Shown piece after piece: positions 1 to 11,337 of a stretch of 64,000 nt of DNA; position 1 is the stretch's first letter, and every line of letters begins with the position of its first letter. Source of the DNA: Stratiolaelaps scimitus (Eukaryota; Arthropoda; Arachnida; Mesostigmata; Laelapidae); the NCBI GenBank assembly GCA_019614645.1, contig JABWDB010000013.1, forward strand, positions 5,198,501 through 5,262,500, in the 5' to 3' direction. The notes beneath the pieces are model-generated. The model saw nothing but the letters and a program-made list of their open reading frames with translations, was not told the DNA's origin and made no database searches. The translations under genes were made by a program, and so were the position numbers.

Positions 1-13
1 ATTTATATATTTG

Positions 14-41
<28 letters not shown>
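14..41. repeat. (AT)n microsatellite
   Basis: An uninterrupted alternating TA tract of about 28 bp is followed by A/T-rich sequence. It is one of many (AT)n arrays in this window. Confidence 0.95.
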
Positions 42-48
<7 letters not shown>

Positions 49-818
49 TTTTTATATTTATTTGTTAATTTCACTTGTAAAAACTTGCATTTACGTAAAC
101 ACCACAGTGTGTGCTGGTTACAACGACATCAACATGAAATTGTGCAGCAAAATCACAAATGCAATAGCCTTGATGAGGCAAACTTTACACAAGTCTGATT
201 GTCGCTCAGTGATCACTGACAACCGAGCTTGTTTACTCAGTGGTGTCGCTTTCAAGCAACCTGAGAAAGGCTTCTACAGGTACAGGTGTCGTGAATGAGT
301 CAGGCTGCGTCCAGCCATAGCGAATAGCATGTGTTTCAGATATAAACTGTAGCGCAGCACAGATGGGTAGATGTGACACAAATCCACGGCCATTGCCGTC
401 TTTCCGATGAGAAGACGGCTTTATTAAATGTAGTTTCCTGTTGTGCATCTGTGTAACATAGCACTCAATACTTCCATGGAACTAAGGCTAGCCGCCCTCG
501 CAAGCAACTGCAGGACCAGGTCAAGGTTGCCTCCGCAACAAGAACGATCTGATGAGATCTGCACATTTACGCTGTCGCCGCTGAGAGAGAGAGCTGTCCA
601 GAATTACCGAGTACGGCGACCGTCTTTACCATTCGTCAGAGGCGGCGATCGTGTGTCAATAGGGTTGTATTACTGCACCAGTAAGGAGATTAGTTGGGTG
701 TAGTTCGGGTGTAGTTTATACATGTCAGCAATTCCCCCCAAAATAGTTCATATCTGTCAGCTGATACACATAATACACGTTACACAATGCACAGGTACAA
801 CGCATAGTCTCTCTGTCT

Positions 819-823
<5 letters not shown>

Positions 824-863
<40 letters not shown>
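824..863. repeat. (CT)n microsatellite
   Basis: About 20 CT units run here, preceded by imperfect CT-rich sequence from about 808. On the other strand it reads (GA)n. Long GA/CT tracts are a common arthropod microsatellite class and are potential GAGA-factor-type sites, but no function can be assigned from sequence. Confidence 0.95.
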
Positions 864-866
<3 letters not shown>

Positions 867-1869
867 TTCTATCTAGCTCCCACTACCGAGACGAACGTCG
901 CCTACGGGGACGACATGTAGTCGGTTACGTGGCCAGTCACTCCGACTAACTGGCCAGAATAGACACGTTCGATGGTGTCCTAACTTGCTCCTATACACGT
1001 TATCCGTTGTCCATAATCTCCGCGGCTTAACTCCGAGACAGCTCTGGCTTCTGCGAGTCGTTCATCAACAGGAACCGCCAATCAAACTGTGTCGAAGTTT
1101 ACCTTCACGGTGTCGACAGACGCGCCGCTGCGATGAAAGCAAAGCTGTACACAGCTCTAGCAAATGTAATACTAATGAAGCAGCTTCTAGTGAACGCTAT
1201 TAAGTGTACTATACCTATTTGGATGGCAGTAAAGGCTCTTCGTCGAAAAGCTTTAAGGCATAGCGTGCCAAGTGATTGTTTCATTCGCATAATCATATGT
1301 GGTATTGTTCAAGACACAAAATTACAGTTTGCCGAATGCAAGCGCAAGATCGACTAATTGACTCCATATCCGTGTTTGTAATTTAAGACAAGCCCACGAG
1401 ATCTGTGTTGCTTGAATATCATGAATTGACTTTAAGCAGTAAGTCTAGTGATGGTGCTCGAGGACTGGATAAGCCAAACGATCTAGTTAAATAGATTGAT
1501 CAACAGGGTATAACTGTGCGATATGGCATATTCTACATTGCTATAATAAGTATTCTACATTGTATGAACAGTAAGTCTGTTTCATATCCCAGCATATGTT
1601 AGGCTTCGGTCGTGAAAGGATCCGCGTCACAAGTCTGACTTGTGACTACTACACACGTCCATTGATGATTCATCCATTGATGTAATATGTTTTTTTTTCG
1701 TTTACGAAGGAGAGTAAAATGCATCTTAACGGATTGTCGCCACTGGATCGCTACGTCCACAGCAGTGTAGGACTCGGCTCTAAAGATTGGATGTTGGTTC
1801 GGCCCTGGAGATTCGTGACCACCAACCATTAATTGTTCTCGCTCTCGTTAAGTTCTCACCGGTGGATTC

Positions 1870-3310
1870 TTTTTTTTTATGTAACAAATTGTATTTATTT
1901 CGTGTTTTAAAACATTACAATAGTCTTGTATGAACGTCTGATATAGAAACTACAAGGAGTAGTTTTAACAATTGCACCTTCTCCGCGAGGCTGCCAAGGG
2001 AAGGTACGGCAGCACAAGTCGCTGCGTGGTATTTAAGCCTCGCCACATCTCATACAGAAGCAAGTATTGGATGGAGTGTGAAATCCCTCTGTCCCACACA
2101 ACATGTGATGAAAACCATGAACCTCGAAACGTGTAACGACATGCCGATTTGTCCTACCAGCTAGCTTCCAGATTTCGGTAGTCATCGCTCCCTTGCTGTA
2201 GAAATCGGGACTCATTTCTGCCATCTTTCTCTCCCATATACTGATGAAGTTCTGATAAGCTGGTGTGGAGGGAAGATTAAATCTGCGTTTTAAATCTTCC
2301 ACGAATAGGGGCGTATCGCTCGCTAGATATACATATTTGTTTAGCGAAGAACGACGTAGGCCTCGCAGGGCTCGCTTTAGGAGCCAAGGCTTAATTCGAT
2401 CTAGCTTTTCGAGCTGCTTCGATAATAATAGGTGCTCCCAAATGACTTGTATAGTATAGGACACAACCGGTGACACCTTTGAACAAGGCTGAACGAGGAG
2501 TGAGTCTCGACGGCGTTCGGATTCTCACAGTCGCAACCATCGCATGTCGTCTTCTGTCCGTGATGTGCTCTACGAAGGAGCTTCCGTTTGTGGGCAACAC
2601 CACTCCGACGTACTTGAAACTATTAACATATTTCAACTTTGTTCCATCGATGCGGAGCGGATCGGTGGCAGCGAGGCGGCCTCCCCTACGGCATTTTATG
2701 GCTTTCGTCTTGTTCATATTTATCATTAGATCAACCTTGATTACGTATGCGGACAATCTCGCTCGAGTGTGCTGGACATGAAACCGGCTCCTACCGAAGA
2801 TGACGAGGTCATCAGCATAACGCAGTGTCTTCACGTGTCCTGCCTGATCTTGTACTCGGCGTGGCAAACCGCTTAGCAGCAAGGAGAAGAACACCGGGCT
2901 CAGATTGTCCCTCTGCGCCACTCCGGTTCATTGGATGAACGTCTCCAGCTGGGCCAATCCATCATCTATGCCCACCGAATTCTCCTGCAGCTCGGATGGC
3001 TCTGATCAGCTAAAGCATGTTCTCCGGGACTCCACATTGCGTAAGCTTCACTAGAATTATATCCCGGGGCGCCGTATCAAAGGTAGGCTTTAAGTCCACG
3101 TACGCAGCGAACAGCGCTTATTTCGGCCTACCAATAACCCTACTTTGCCACCGCATACATACTCCTCAAATGATCTATCAGTACAGACGAGCTTATAGGA
3201 CACGAAGTCGGCCTGTCTCTCCGGAACCATTTGTGTAGCTCCCTCTCTGCTTGAGGCAGCAACTTGTCCTCCTGAAGTGCCTGGTGTTCTTGCCGGGCCT
3301 ACTCAAGAAT
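1870..3310 (-). pseudogene. Decayed non-LTR retrotransposon reverse transcriptase
   Basis: Reading from about 3310 towards 2033 on the minus strand, the order of a non-LTR (LINE-type) reverse transcriptase is visible in shifting frames. First comes an aspartate-containing motif A (FAAYVDLKPTFDTAPRDI, near 3110-3060), then a region resembling G-V-x-Q-G-D before 2900. The catalytic block LRYADDLVIF follows, with YADD at 2819-2808. A conserved downstream stretch (MNKTKAIK, FKYVGVVL) comes next. The C-terminal part (2476-2033) lies in another frame and ends in a cysteine-containing tail. An A-run on this strand near 1880-1869 is consistent with a 3' poly(A) end. At least two frameshifts and several stops make it non-functional. 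The 5' half (endonuclease and ORF1) is absent, as is usual for 5'-truncated LINE insertions. The YADD core is certain; clade assignment is not possible by eye. Confidence 0.88.
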
Positions 3311-3497
3311 CCGGCAATAAGCACTCCTTATAAAGAAAAATAGCGGCCTCATCACCGAGTGTCGTTTGGCAACCCACGAATTTGGCGTAAAGCGGCAGAA
3401 GCAAGCTTACAACATTTAGTGAACCAAGGATGTGGCCGACGTTGCCTTGGTTTGGTCACCGATGATTTCAGCACTTCAGTGAGAGCACAACGGCGAA
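3311..3497. other. Spacer, nothing recognised
   Basis: This is a short interval between the LINE remnant and the foldback element. It shows no motif or repeat. Confidence 0.5.
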
Positions 3498-3692
3498 TCA
3501 TAATCACGACCTTTGTATTCCTTTGATTTAACACGTTGCCCGTGGCGTACGCTAGAACGTACAAGAAACCACTTAGGGTAGCAAGAATACCCTAATCTGT
3601 CCTTGTCACTCTCGGTTAAATGGGGAAGTTCGCCTGGTTTTGACAAAAATTATATCTACGTAGGTGACGCATTTCTCGAGCGGTCCCGTCGC
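3498..3692. repeat. Left long terminal inverted repeat of foldback element
   Basis: Pairs with 4204-4394 in inverted orientation. Homology stops sharply just after CTCGAGCGG, which defines the inner edge of the arm. Confidence 0.88.
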
Positions 3693-4203
3693 CCTCTACA
3701 TTTCCAATTTCTCCGCCACGTCCATCGCCATAGAGATGTCAGAAAAATGGTTATTTCAAGGCTATTCCAAGTAAGACCACAGGGTGGGACGACTTGGAAC
3801 AAACGCGATTTCCGGCATAAGATACAACAGAAAAAAGAAAACGTTTTTACAAAGCGACACCTGCATCGTGCACCTTTTGAATATTTACTAAAGCCTCTAG
3901 CCATCATTACAAGCAAAATTGAACATAGTTTGTCAGTGTATTACGTGATAACTTAAGCATTATTGTTTTAACTAAATCATCACTGTCTTCATATGTTCCG
4001 TCGTCAAAAGCAGTCGCAAACGTCTGAACGGTTATTTGAGACCTCACTTATATATTTGTTTTTGGAAATGGGGGGTTGGTTCATCCGTCGCACCAGTTGA
4101 GCTTTCTACATCGCTAGGAATGAAGGGCCTTTTCGTGGGGCCGAGTTGAGCGTTCTTGCCCCACCTTGGTGTTCTCGTTTCAGCGATCTCGAAAGCGTTT
4201 TTT

Positions 4204-4394
4204 TGACGCCGCTCGAGAAAAGCGTCACCTACGTAGATATAATTTTTGTCAAAACCAGGCGAACTTCCTCATTTAACCGAGAGTTACAAGAACAGATTAG
4301 GGTATTCCTGCTACCCTCACTGGTTTCTTGTACGTTCTAGCGTACGCCATGGGCAATGTGTTAAGTCAAAGGAGCATAAAGGTCGTGATTATGA
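4204..4394. repeat. Right long terminal inverted repeat of foldback element
   Basis: Reverse complement of the left arm, with scattered substitutions (for example GTATTC against GCTCC-like changes). It is immediately followed by an (AT)n tract at about 4396-4420. Confidence 0.88.
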
Positions 4395-4395
4395 T

Positions 4396-4420
4396 ATGTA
4401 TATATATATATATATATATC
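4396..4420. repeat. (AT)n microsatellite beside foldback element
   Basis: The alternating TA tract directly abuts the right end of the foldback element. It may have been the AT-rich target, or it may have expanded after insertion. Confidence 0.9.
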
Positions 4421-5190
4421 ATCTAATTGTAATCGGCTGAAAATATGCAAATGATCTCATCTTCATTGCGCTATTGAAGCGCGCAGACAAATTACACGCA
4501 CATAGACACATATCTCCGTCCTCCCTGCCATACCATGCTCCCTTTGTGCAGTTTAGCTCGACGCTTTTATTCTCTCTGTTCGTTATGTGGAATACTATTC
4601 GTATTATTAAATTCTTGTGGTCTCATTACTATCCGCTTCGTTTCAGCCGAAATATTATCTGAATAATGATAATGTCCTCTCAATGTCCACCCGCAGGTTC
4701 TTCTTCTTCTGAAGTTTTTAGCCATACCCCGGGTACCAGCGCCCTCCCTTACGCCTTCACCCAGGGCGAACCCCCATGAGTTCCCTCGACCTTTCCGTTC
4801 GTCAAACATTCTTTGGAAGTTCTTTTCTATTATATATGTATGTTCGTCCTATTTGAGACGATGTAAGCCGCCATAAGGTGTCCAAGGTCAGCTTCTTCGT
4901 CCTGGGCAGTCCAGCTCACTGGCAGACCCAGACATCACATTGGCTAGCTCTACATAGCAAACTTAGATAAGCTTGTCACTACGATGATCGAGGTGTTCGT
5001 GGCCATGCATGGATGATGATGATGATGACGAGGGTGATAATAATTCTGTTTATTGTATTTGTCAAATGTATGTATCATTAGATAGTAATATGATGTACGA
5101 ACGCCGAAGTCACCTCCCAGTGTCCTCCCAGAAGCTATTTAACATACCTTCTAAGTAGCAGTATCTGTCTATTTAGTAGTATCTGTTTTT
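4421..5190. other. Non-coding stretch
   Basis: No gene or element was recognised. It contains a short (ATG)n-like run near 5011-5027. Confidence 0.5.
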
Positions 5191-5282
5191 TATTCTGGCA
5201 TTTCAAAACGCATTATTACATACTACATTCCTACCATCATTGGTATCGACAGAGCTACCAAGGGCTCGAATAATTATGATTA
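5191..5282 (+). repeat. Direct repeat copy 1 (about 92 bp)
   Basis: Begins TATTCTGGCATTTCAAAACG and ends TAATTATGATTA. It is nearly identical to 5427-5518, with a handful of substitutions and one small length change. The two copies flank the hairpin at 5375-5418. Confidence 0.93.
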
Positions 5283-5374
5283 CCTGCTGACAATCATAGA
5301 ACTGCGTCTCAGAAACTCCCGAATCTCAACTTTTGAATTTCTCCAACATGTCATAAGTAATATATCGTGAGCGG

Positions 5375-5418
5375 GACTAGAGTTGGCCGCTGCCCGTAGG
5401 GCAAGGCCAACTCTAGTC
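5375..5418. repeat. Perfect 14-bp-arm inverted repeat (hairpin)
   Basis: GACTAGAGTTGGCC at 5375-5388 is the exact reverse complement of 5405-5418, with a 16-nt loop. The loop itself contains GCCCGTAGGGC, a second small inverted pair. It lies between two direct repeats, which suggests a mobile or recombination-related structure. Confidence 0.93.
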
Positions 5419-5426
5419 TGCTTATT

Positions 5427-5518
5427 TATTCCTGCATTTCAAAACGCATTATTCTATAATACATTCCTACCATCATTGGTATCGACAGAGCTACCATGGG
5501 CTCGAATCATTATGATTA
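5427..5518 (+). repeat. Direct repeat copy 2 (about 92 bp)
   Basis: Second copy of the sequence at 5191-5282. The inter-copy segment is 144 bp and carries the hairpin. Confidence 0.93.
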
Positions 5519-8100
5519 TTTCCTTTAAATAACAACAACAACAGATAAACGTATCAAACGCCAGATATGCGTGAAACCTAAGAACGGCGGGGGCAAAAGT
5601 AAACTTGGCCACAGCCGGCCGCGCCTGTTTCTGACTCAGGGCCTATCCAGCTTTTTCCTTCGAAGGGCAGCTGAGGCTGCCGGCTCCGCCAACGACGACG
5701 GCGACACCCAGCAATTGTGGGTGTGTTGGCAAAGGTGTGAGTAGTTTTGTGCGAGGGGGTTGTCCTCGTTGCTCTCTGTCGAGGGTCGTATGACGGTGTA
5801 TGAGACGGTATCCGGACCGGGACCAGGACGGAGTGGCGCGAGTTACGTCGCCTTACGGTAACGTAACACATCGGACGGGGCTCATCGTCAGATAAGTACA
5901 TAGCCATCGCTCTATGCACAAATAGCGACAGAGACCGCGGACGTCCTTGTCTTGGATTGGCGACAGCAGGCGGTCCTGCGGCCTCGCGGCCAGCAGGTTG
6001 GTTGGACAGTTCGTCGGCCTCTCCGGCTGCGGAGCCCCGACTGTAGCTGTAAAGGAGAGGAAATAGAAGAACGAGGACGAGAGGGGGCAGGAGAATCAAG
6101 GTGAAAAAACAACAGCGGCAGGCGCGGCGGGAGCCGCAATGACCGGGTTGTCCAATTACAGGGGTGGCGGTGGTGACCGGTTTAAAAATTTCAGGACGAC
6201 GAGAACGAGTCTATCTCCCGTTCCCCGTCGCCTGTGTACTCCGAGGGACCCGCTGTCTCGCTCTGGCTGGCTTTAGGCTGGCGTACTGAGAAAGAGAGAG
6301 CGAGAGATAGAGCCTCTTGACAGGCTTGCCCCTCTAGTCGGGCTGACGGGAGGAGTTTTGCGGTGTGCGATGGAGACGAAGAAGAACGAAGATCTCGCGA
6401 GCTCACGGCCACCGCTGCCCGCCTGCCTATCCCCGGCCTAGCTCAGTGGCTTGCGTATGTCTGTGCGTCGGACTCGATCCGATCCCGCTCGGCTTGGCCG
6501 CTCGGACGGGCCTGCAGCGGGTTAGCCGGTCCTTGCTGACGGATGACGTGCTCCTTCTCTTTTGGGTGGCCACAAGGAAATTTGAGACGTGCCAATGATG
6601 ATCCGATCCCGTGCTATCCTATCACCGTGATAATCGGGACGGCCGACGAAGACGTCGTCGTCGTCGTCGTCTTTGCTGCAGCCACTGCCTCCTCTCCGTG
6701 TCGCGACAGTGTGAGCGCGGTTGGGAGACATAGGGTGGGCTCCATTCAGGCTCCTCTTCCCCCGTGAGCCGGAGGCGCAGCCAACGAGCTAGCGGCTGTG
6801 GTGTCGAAGTGAGCTCCTTGGGACGTCGGGGAAGCCTTGGGGGTGGCCGACGTCGAGGAACAAGAGAAAGAAGACAAGGCAGAGGAGAGAGCAACGCATG
6901 AATCCAGAACCATTATCCAACTTCTTTCGTTACCTGAGAATTACGAAGCAGCGCAGTGCTGAGCACAATGCACGAACTACCGCCAAACCCGAAGTGGAGT
7001 CCGCCTTACGATCGTACGACGGCCGCGTCGGCTGGGTAGGTAATGCTGTGTGTATTTAGACAAACAGAATTGGATCAGTGTGCAGCTGGCGAACGGTGAT
7101 GAACGTGACTGCTGGAAAATGTTGCATGGTAGGGAAGTCGTGCCGGCTTCGTATAAGAACGCTAATAACGATTACAGCGTGTCAAGTTTCGAGAAACTTA
7201 GGGCAGCTTTTTTGATCGAATTTAGTTCCCAAGAGTAGGGAATGATCTGCCTTGAACGTTTCCAAGGAGATCATATCTTCATATAGGAGAATCTACTTGT
7301 CGGATTTACTCGGTACTGTTGGATGACTCGCAGTTTTTCTTCGCTTCATCTGCAATTGTACCTGCAAGGCTAATAGGTCGACTGTAGAGGTGTGTAAGAA
7401 AGTTGCGGGATCCCGTCGACGATTAACCTTCGAACTTTAATTAATTAAAGTTCGACGCTATTTTGTAACATGAAAATACTTTGAGAACTTTTAAACAAAA
7501 ACAACTAGAATGCTTCGATACGTCTAGCGCTGAGCTACACGTAAACAAAAAGCCTCAAGTGTAAACATGCGATATGACACTTGGTTTGAAGGCTATCAAC
7601 ATTTCTTTTGGCGCACAAAATTGCTTCGAACGATGTTTTGAGATGCACGTTCCCGATCCAGATAGGTATCATATCTACAGGAACACGAACAAAAATCATT
7701 GCATGTAAGATGGGAACCTTCGAAAATGTCCATGTGACGTATTTCGTGCGAAACAGTCAAACTCTAGCTGGTCCCCCGTAGGGTTGTGTAGTTTCCCGAA
7801 CACCCTGTACGTCATGTACGCTTGTACGTAGCAAGATCTAGCTGCACTTTGGCTATCTGTCTGCCTACCTAAAGTTGTGCCCGAATGCGCATCCTTGGTC
7901 GTAGGCTCGGCTGCGCTGCCGCTTGACTGAGGCAATATCACCAGCAATAGCAATAGTAGTAGTAGTGGTATGATAGAGGCAGCGCGGTAGCAGCAGCAGC
8001 AGGCGATCGAAGACGTTCGACCGAAGCCCCTCTTCGGTTTCCCCTTGTCCTGCCCTTAAGGCCCCTCCTCCCCCGCTATGGCCTGCGCTATCGCAACCGC
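5519..8100. other. GC-rich, CpG-containing block, no defined gene
   Basis: From about 5580 to 6900 the sequence is clearly richer in G, C and CpG than its surroundings, with short GA/CT runs and a (CGT)n run near 6653-6672. Long open frames on the minus strand start only at non-ATG codons and are proline/arginine/serine-rich, as expected of GC-rich non-coding DNA. A promoter or first-exon region is possible, but no TATA box, initiator or coding exon can be defended. The 7000-8100 part shows nothing recognisable. Confidence 0.4.
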
Positions 8101-8314
8101 TGCTCATTGCTCGGCCGCTGCTTAGGCCAACCGAACCCAACGCGACTCAGCCCAGCTGAGCACCCGTTCAGCTCCGCTCATCGACTATTCTCTGCATACG
8201 ATAGAGAGTACGCTCCTCCATGGATGTTCGTGTGTATGTATGTGTTCGCTCGTGCGTGCGTTGGCCAATCAATCGTCCCCGACGCTGCCTCATGGCTTCG
8301 CTGAATCTGACGAA

Positions 8315-8349
8315 ACCTCTTAGACAACAATACTATTTATCTAAGAGGT
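8315..8349. repeat. Perfect 10-bp-arm hairpin
   Basis: ACCTCTTAGA at 8315-8324 pairs exactly with TCTAAGAGGT at 8340-8349 across a 15-nt A/T-rich loop. No known element is attached. Confidence 0.85.
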
Positions 8350-9520
8350 AACAGCACTCCAACGGCTTGTCCCAAAAGGCAACAGCGTGCGGAGCCACGG
8401 GCCCGTCAGCGGGGCCTCCTGTGTTAGGACACAGCAGGCGGCGTGTGACAGCCAAACAAAATCCGCGCATGTCTGGCGCGCGCAGATAGATAACTCTTGT
8501 AGTGGAGGCGGCCCGTTTGTTTTATTTTGTAACCTGCCACCCCTTGTTGCTAGACTCGACACAGGGTCTGGCGAGGAAAGTAGTGCAATTCGATCGGCCC
8601 GTAGTTCATTTGTTCCGGGGAAGAGGCCCTAGCTGCCAGGCCGAGTAGACTTGATGTCATCTCACACGTGAACAAGGCCAAAGCAACATTATTATGCAGC
8701 ACGTAAACTAAGCGTTGTCGCTGTTGCTTCTTCCAAGTGGCAAGGAGCAATAGCAGACAATCCACCCTGCTACCGTGATGGGCTCATTTGTGCGGTCGTA
8801 TCCATTCTATGTCTGCTATCTAGTGAGCGATCTCCCTCGTTTTTGGGTCTAGAACACCGTTGCAAATCCACGTTGTCGGACGTTGACAATGACCGTTGGC
8901 ATTGATCGCGCAACGAGAGATCAACGCGAGCGATTCCCTACCTATGTGCTTATATTCCCTGCCATATTGACTGGCGATCGATCAGCCTGTCCACGTCATC
9001 ATCGGTCGATGATCAACCCGGCATCTCTACTAGCCAAACGAGCATCGTTGGCCCAGTTAAACGTGCCGGACGGAGCATCATTGGGCTCTATGGACGGCTC
9101 AACTCGTAACCAAAATGAACGCCATTACTATCAAACACTGACACACTGCGCGTGCAGTATCATGTCCGTTGGTAGCATCTTCAAAAGAGAGTGCGAGGGG
9201 GAGAGAGAGAGAGATAAGGAGGACCATGAGAGATATATGTCCTTTAAGTTAATAGAGCTTAAAGACAAAAAAAAATAACAACAAATAGCGCAGAGGCCAA
9301 GGCGAGAACTTGACCGCCCGCGACTGATGACAATTACAAGTATTCGACGCATTGTCACGATCATCCTTCTGCTATTATAAGCCACGTCGCACCTGAGCGC
9401 TGCATACCATTCGGTGATATAATTGCTCGTCAGTCGAAGCTAGTTACTATTGCAAAGGGCCCGCTTGCGATCTACTCACTAGCCAGCTGATTGCACATGT
9501 GTAGGTACAACCTGATGCCA
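8350..9520. other. Non-coding stretch
   Basis: No gene recognised. A short GA run lies near 9198-9213. Confidence 0.45.
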
Positions 9521-10560
9521 AATGGATACCGATGTTGGTGTCAATGTTGATGATGACGACGACGATGTCTCCACCGTCATCCCATTCTCGTATTTCGTGT
9601 ACCCGATCTGCCTTTCTTGCCGTGCCGTACCTTGCTCGGCCGATGTTTCTCTCAGTCTGCGTTGTGCACAGCGTAGCCGAAGGCCGGCGAAACGACGGAA
9701 GCGATTCGGCCTGTCGGGCCTCGCCGTCGCAGGCCGTTTTGCCTATACTTCACCAACAAGTCCTTCAGTAGCCGGTGCCGGTACTGCTGGTGGGCGTCGC
9801 CGTCGGTATTGGGGTTGAAGCAGCTGCACGAGTACAACGAGAGTGCATCAACCAAACGGGTTGCTGGAGGGCGCGGCGGGTGTCAAGGAGAGGAATATAG
9901 AGGAGACGGGTAGCCAGGCCACCGGACAAGTCCCCAGAGGAGATTCTACAGGTTGCAGACGCAGCTGGCTGTATACCGCAGGCGGTCCGGTGGCACTGCG
10001 GCGCGGAAACACTGCAACACTGTACAGTGGACCACCAGCGAAGCTTCATTAGGTCTATCTATGTATGCCTATTTGCTTCGTTGCCTCTCTGCCTGCTTAT
10101 CTACCTGCTTCTCACGACCGCAACAGTCATTGCCATAGCAGCTACAGTCCGTACAGTACACTGCTATTGCCGCTCGTCTTCCGCTTACGACCCTCCCTCT
10201 GCCGGTTCTCGCTTTCCTCTATCGTCGAGTGGTGCTGTGCTGTGCCAGTGGATGAACGGCTCGATCGTTCCTTACTGCAGCATCAACTGCTATGGCTTCT
10301 GGTGCTGCAGATACCGGCAGCGTGGCCGACGCAGGGCTTCACTCCCCCGCCAGCCCACTGACACAACAACAACAACAACACCAACAACGACACTGGGAGA
10401 GCTCTCACCAGCACCGTTACCTGCCAACTACAGCATCAACATCGACGACAGCAACAACAACACCAACATCGACAACAACAACAATAACAGCAGTAGAAAC
10501 GAAGATGATGGCAACGAATAACAGCGTCCGGTAGTCTCGGCCCGCTGACAGCTACACGTG
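9521..10560. other. Trinucleotide-rich block ((CAA)n, CAG/CAT runs)
   Basis: This block has (CAA)n at about 10363-10392, mixed CAA/CAG/ACC runs at 10436-10497 and GAC/GAT runs near 9546-9566. One + frame (about 10027-10521) is open for 164 codons. It contains a hydrophobic stretch, a cysteine-rich stretch and a Thr/Asn/Asp-rich tail, but it starts at GTG and has no ATG or convincing splice pair. All three + frames are open across the repeat, so openness is weak evidence. A repeat-containing UTR, intron or low-complexity exon are all possible. Confidence 0.4.
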
Positions 10561-11337
10561 GTAGTTGCTCCCCAGAGCGAGATCCATGCGCCGCCACGGC
10601 GGCTATGAAGGCGATAGCGTCCTCGCCCGACGACATTACACAGGTCTTTTTGCTGCCGACACATCGGAGCACGCCACAGTATGCTGTTTGCGTACTGGCC
10701 TGCCAATAGTGTGATTTGCCTGGATGCCTGGATCTATCTGAGTATCACTGGTATCTGCTGCCAATATGCTGATAATGTATAGCGGTTGGCCATATAGCTC
10801 TCCGCAGTTAATACATTGCTGCACGTACGTTATAGATGCATGCAAGGTTGGCAGGCACAATACAGCTGTACAACACGGCGTGCGTAAACACGCACACACA
10901 CACAGAAACATCAACAATGTACGATACTATATTGTAGTGCAGTATGTTATAGGATAGAAATGTTATCAGCTAACGACGCGGTAATGTGTTCTCTCGTAAT
11001 TACGCTGCCTCGCAGAAAAAAATGGCAGAGGCCCGCAGCGAGCCTGGGTCCTGCTTGTCATAGGGCAGGTTGCTGTACGTGGCTAGCCGATAGCCTGCCG
11101 AACATGTTAGTTTGGGAGCTGCTTAAGACCTAAGCTGAGTTAGATGCAAAGGACCTATCTATTTTTATTTCTAAGCATTTGCTCAACGCGGATCAGTTCT
11201 TTCAACTTAATGTGATGCTCAACATTTCTCGCTAGAAACTGTGCGCAGTAAACGAGGCCTTTTTGTAAAAAGGAAATTCAAAAGTGAGCACCGTCGTCAC
11301 GTCCAATTGTCCCATGACTATCATCTTCAATTTTATC
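10561..11337. other. Non-coding stretch
   Basis: No gene or element recognised. Confidence 0.45.

Larger units (their letters stand above)
1..1860. other. Non-coding stretch, no gene seen
   Basis: No reading frame here has recognisable motifs or a convincing pair of splice sites. The stretch holds an (AT)n tract at its left edge and a (CT)n tract near 824-863. It is probably intergenic or intronic. A minus-strand frame at 233-448 is open for 71 codons but resembles nothing I can name. Confidence 0.5.
3498..4394. mobile_element. Foldback / long-TIR element, about 0.9 kb
   Basis: The left arm (3498-3692) is the reverse complement of the right arm (about 4204-4394), with roughly 90 percent or better identity by eye. 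Both arms begin at the outside with TCATAATCACGACC. Both carry the same internal blocks, for example CGTACGCTAGAACGTAC and GGTTTTGACAAAAATTATAT. The arms are about 190 bp and the centre about 510 bp. No transposase motif is visible in the centre, so it looks like a non-autonomous DNA element of foldback or long-TIR MITE type. A target-site duplication is not obvious: the left flank is ...CGGCGAA and the right flank runs into a TATGTATATA repeat. The superfamily is unknown. Confidence 0.88.

Noticed and set aside
5578..6139. Minus-strand 173-codon frame with a signal-peptide-like start
   Set aside because: It begins at TTG, lies in a GC-rich block where several frames are open, and is dominated by Arg/Pro/Ser without motif or splice support.
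10863..10917. Short CA/CG repeats as a CRISPR-like or satellite array
   Set aside because: Simple microsatellite with no spacer-repeat structure; no CRISPR arrays exist in this eukaryotic window.
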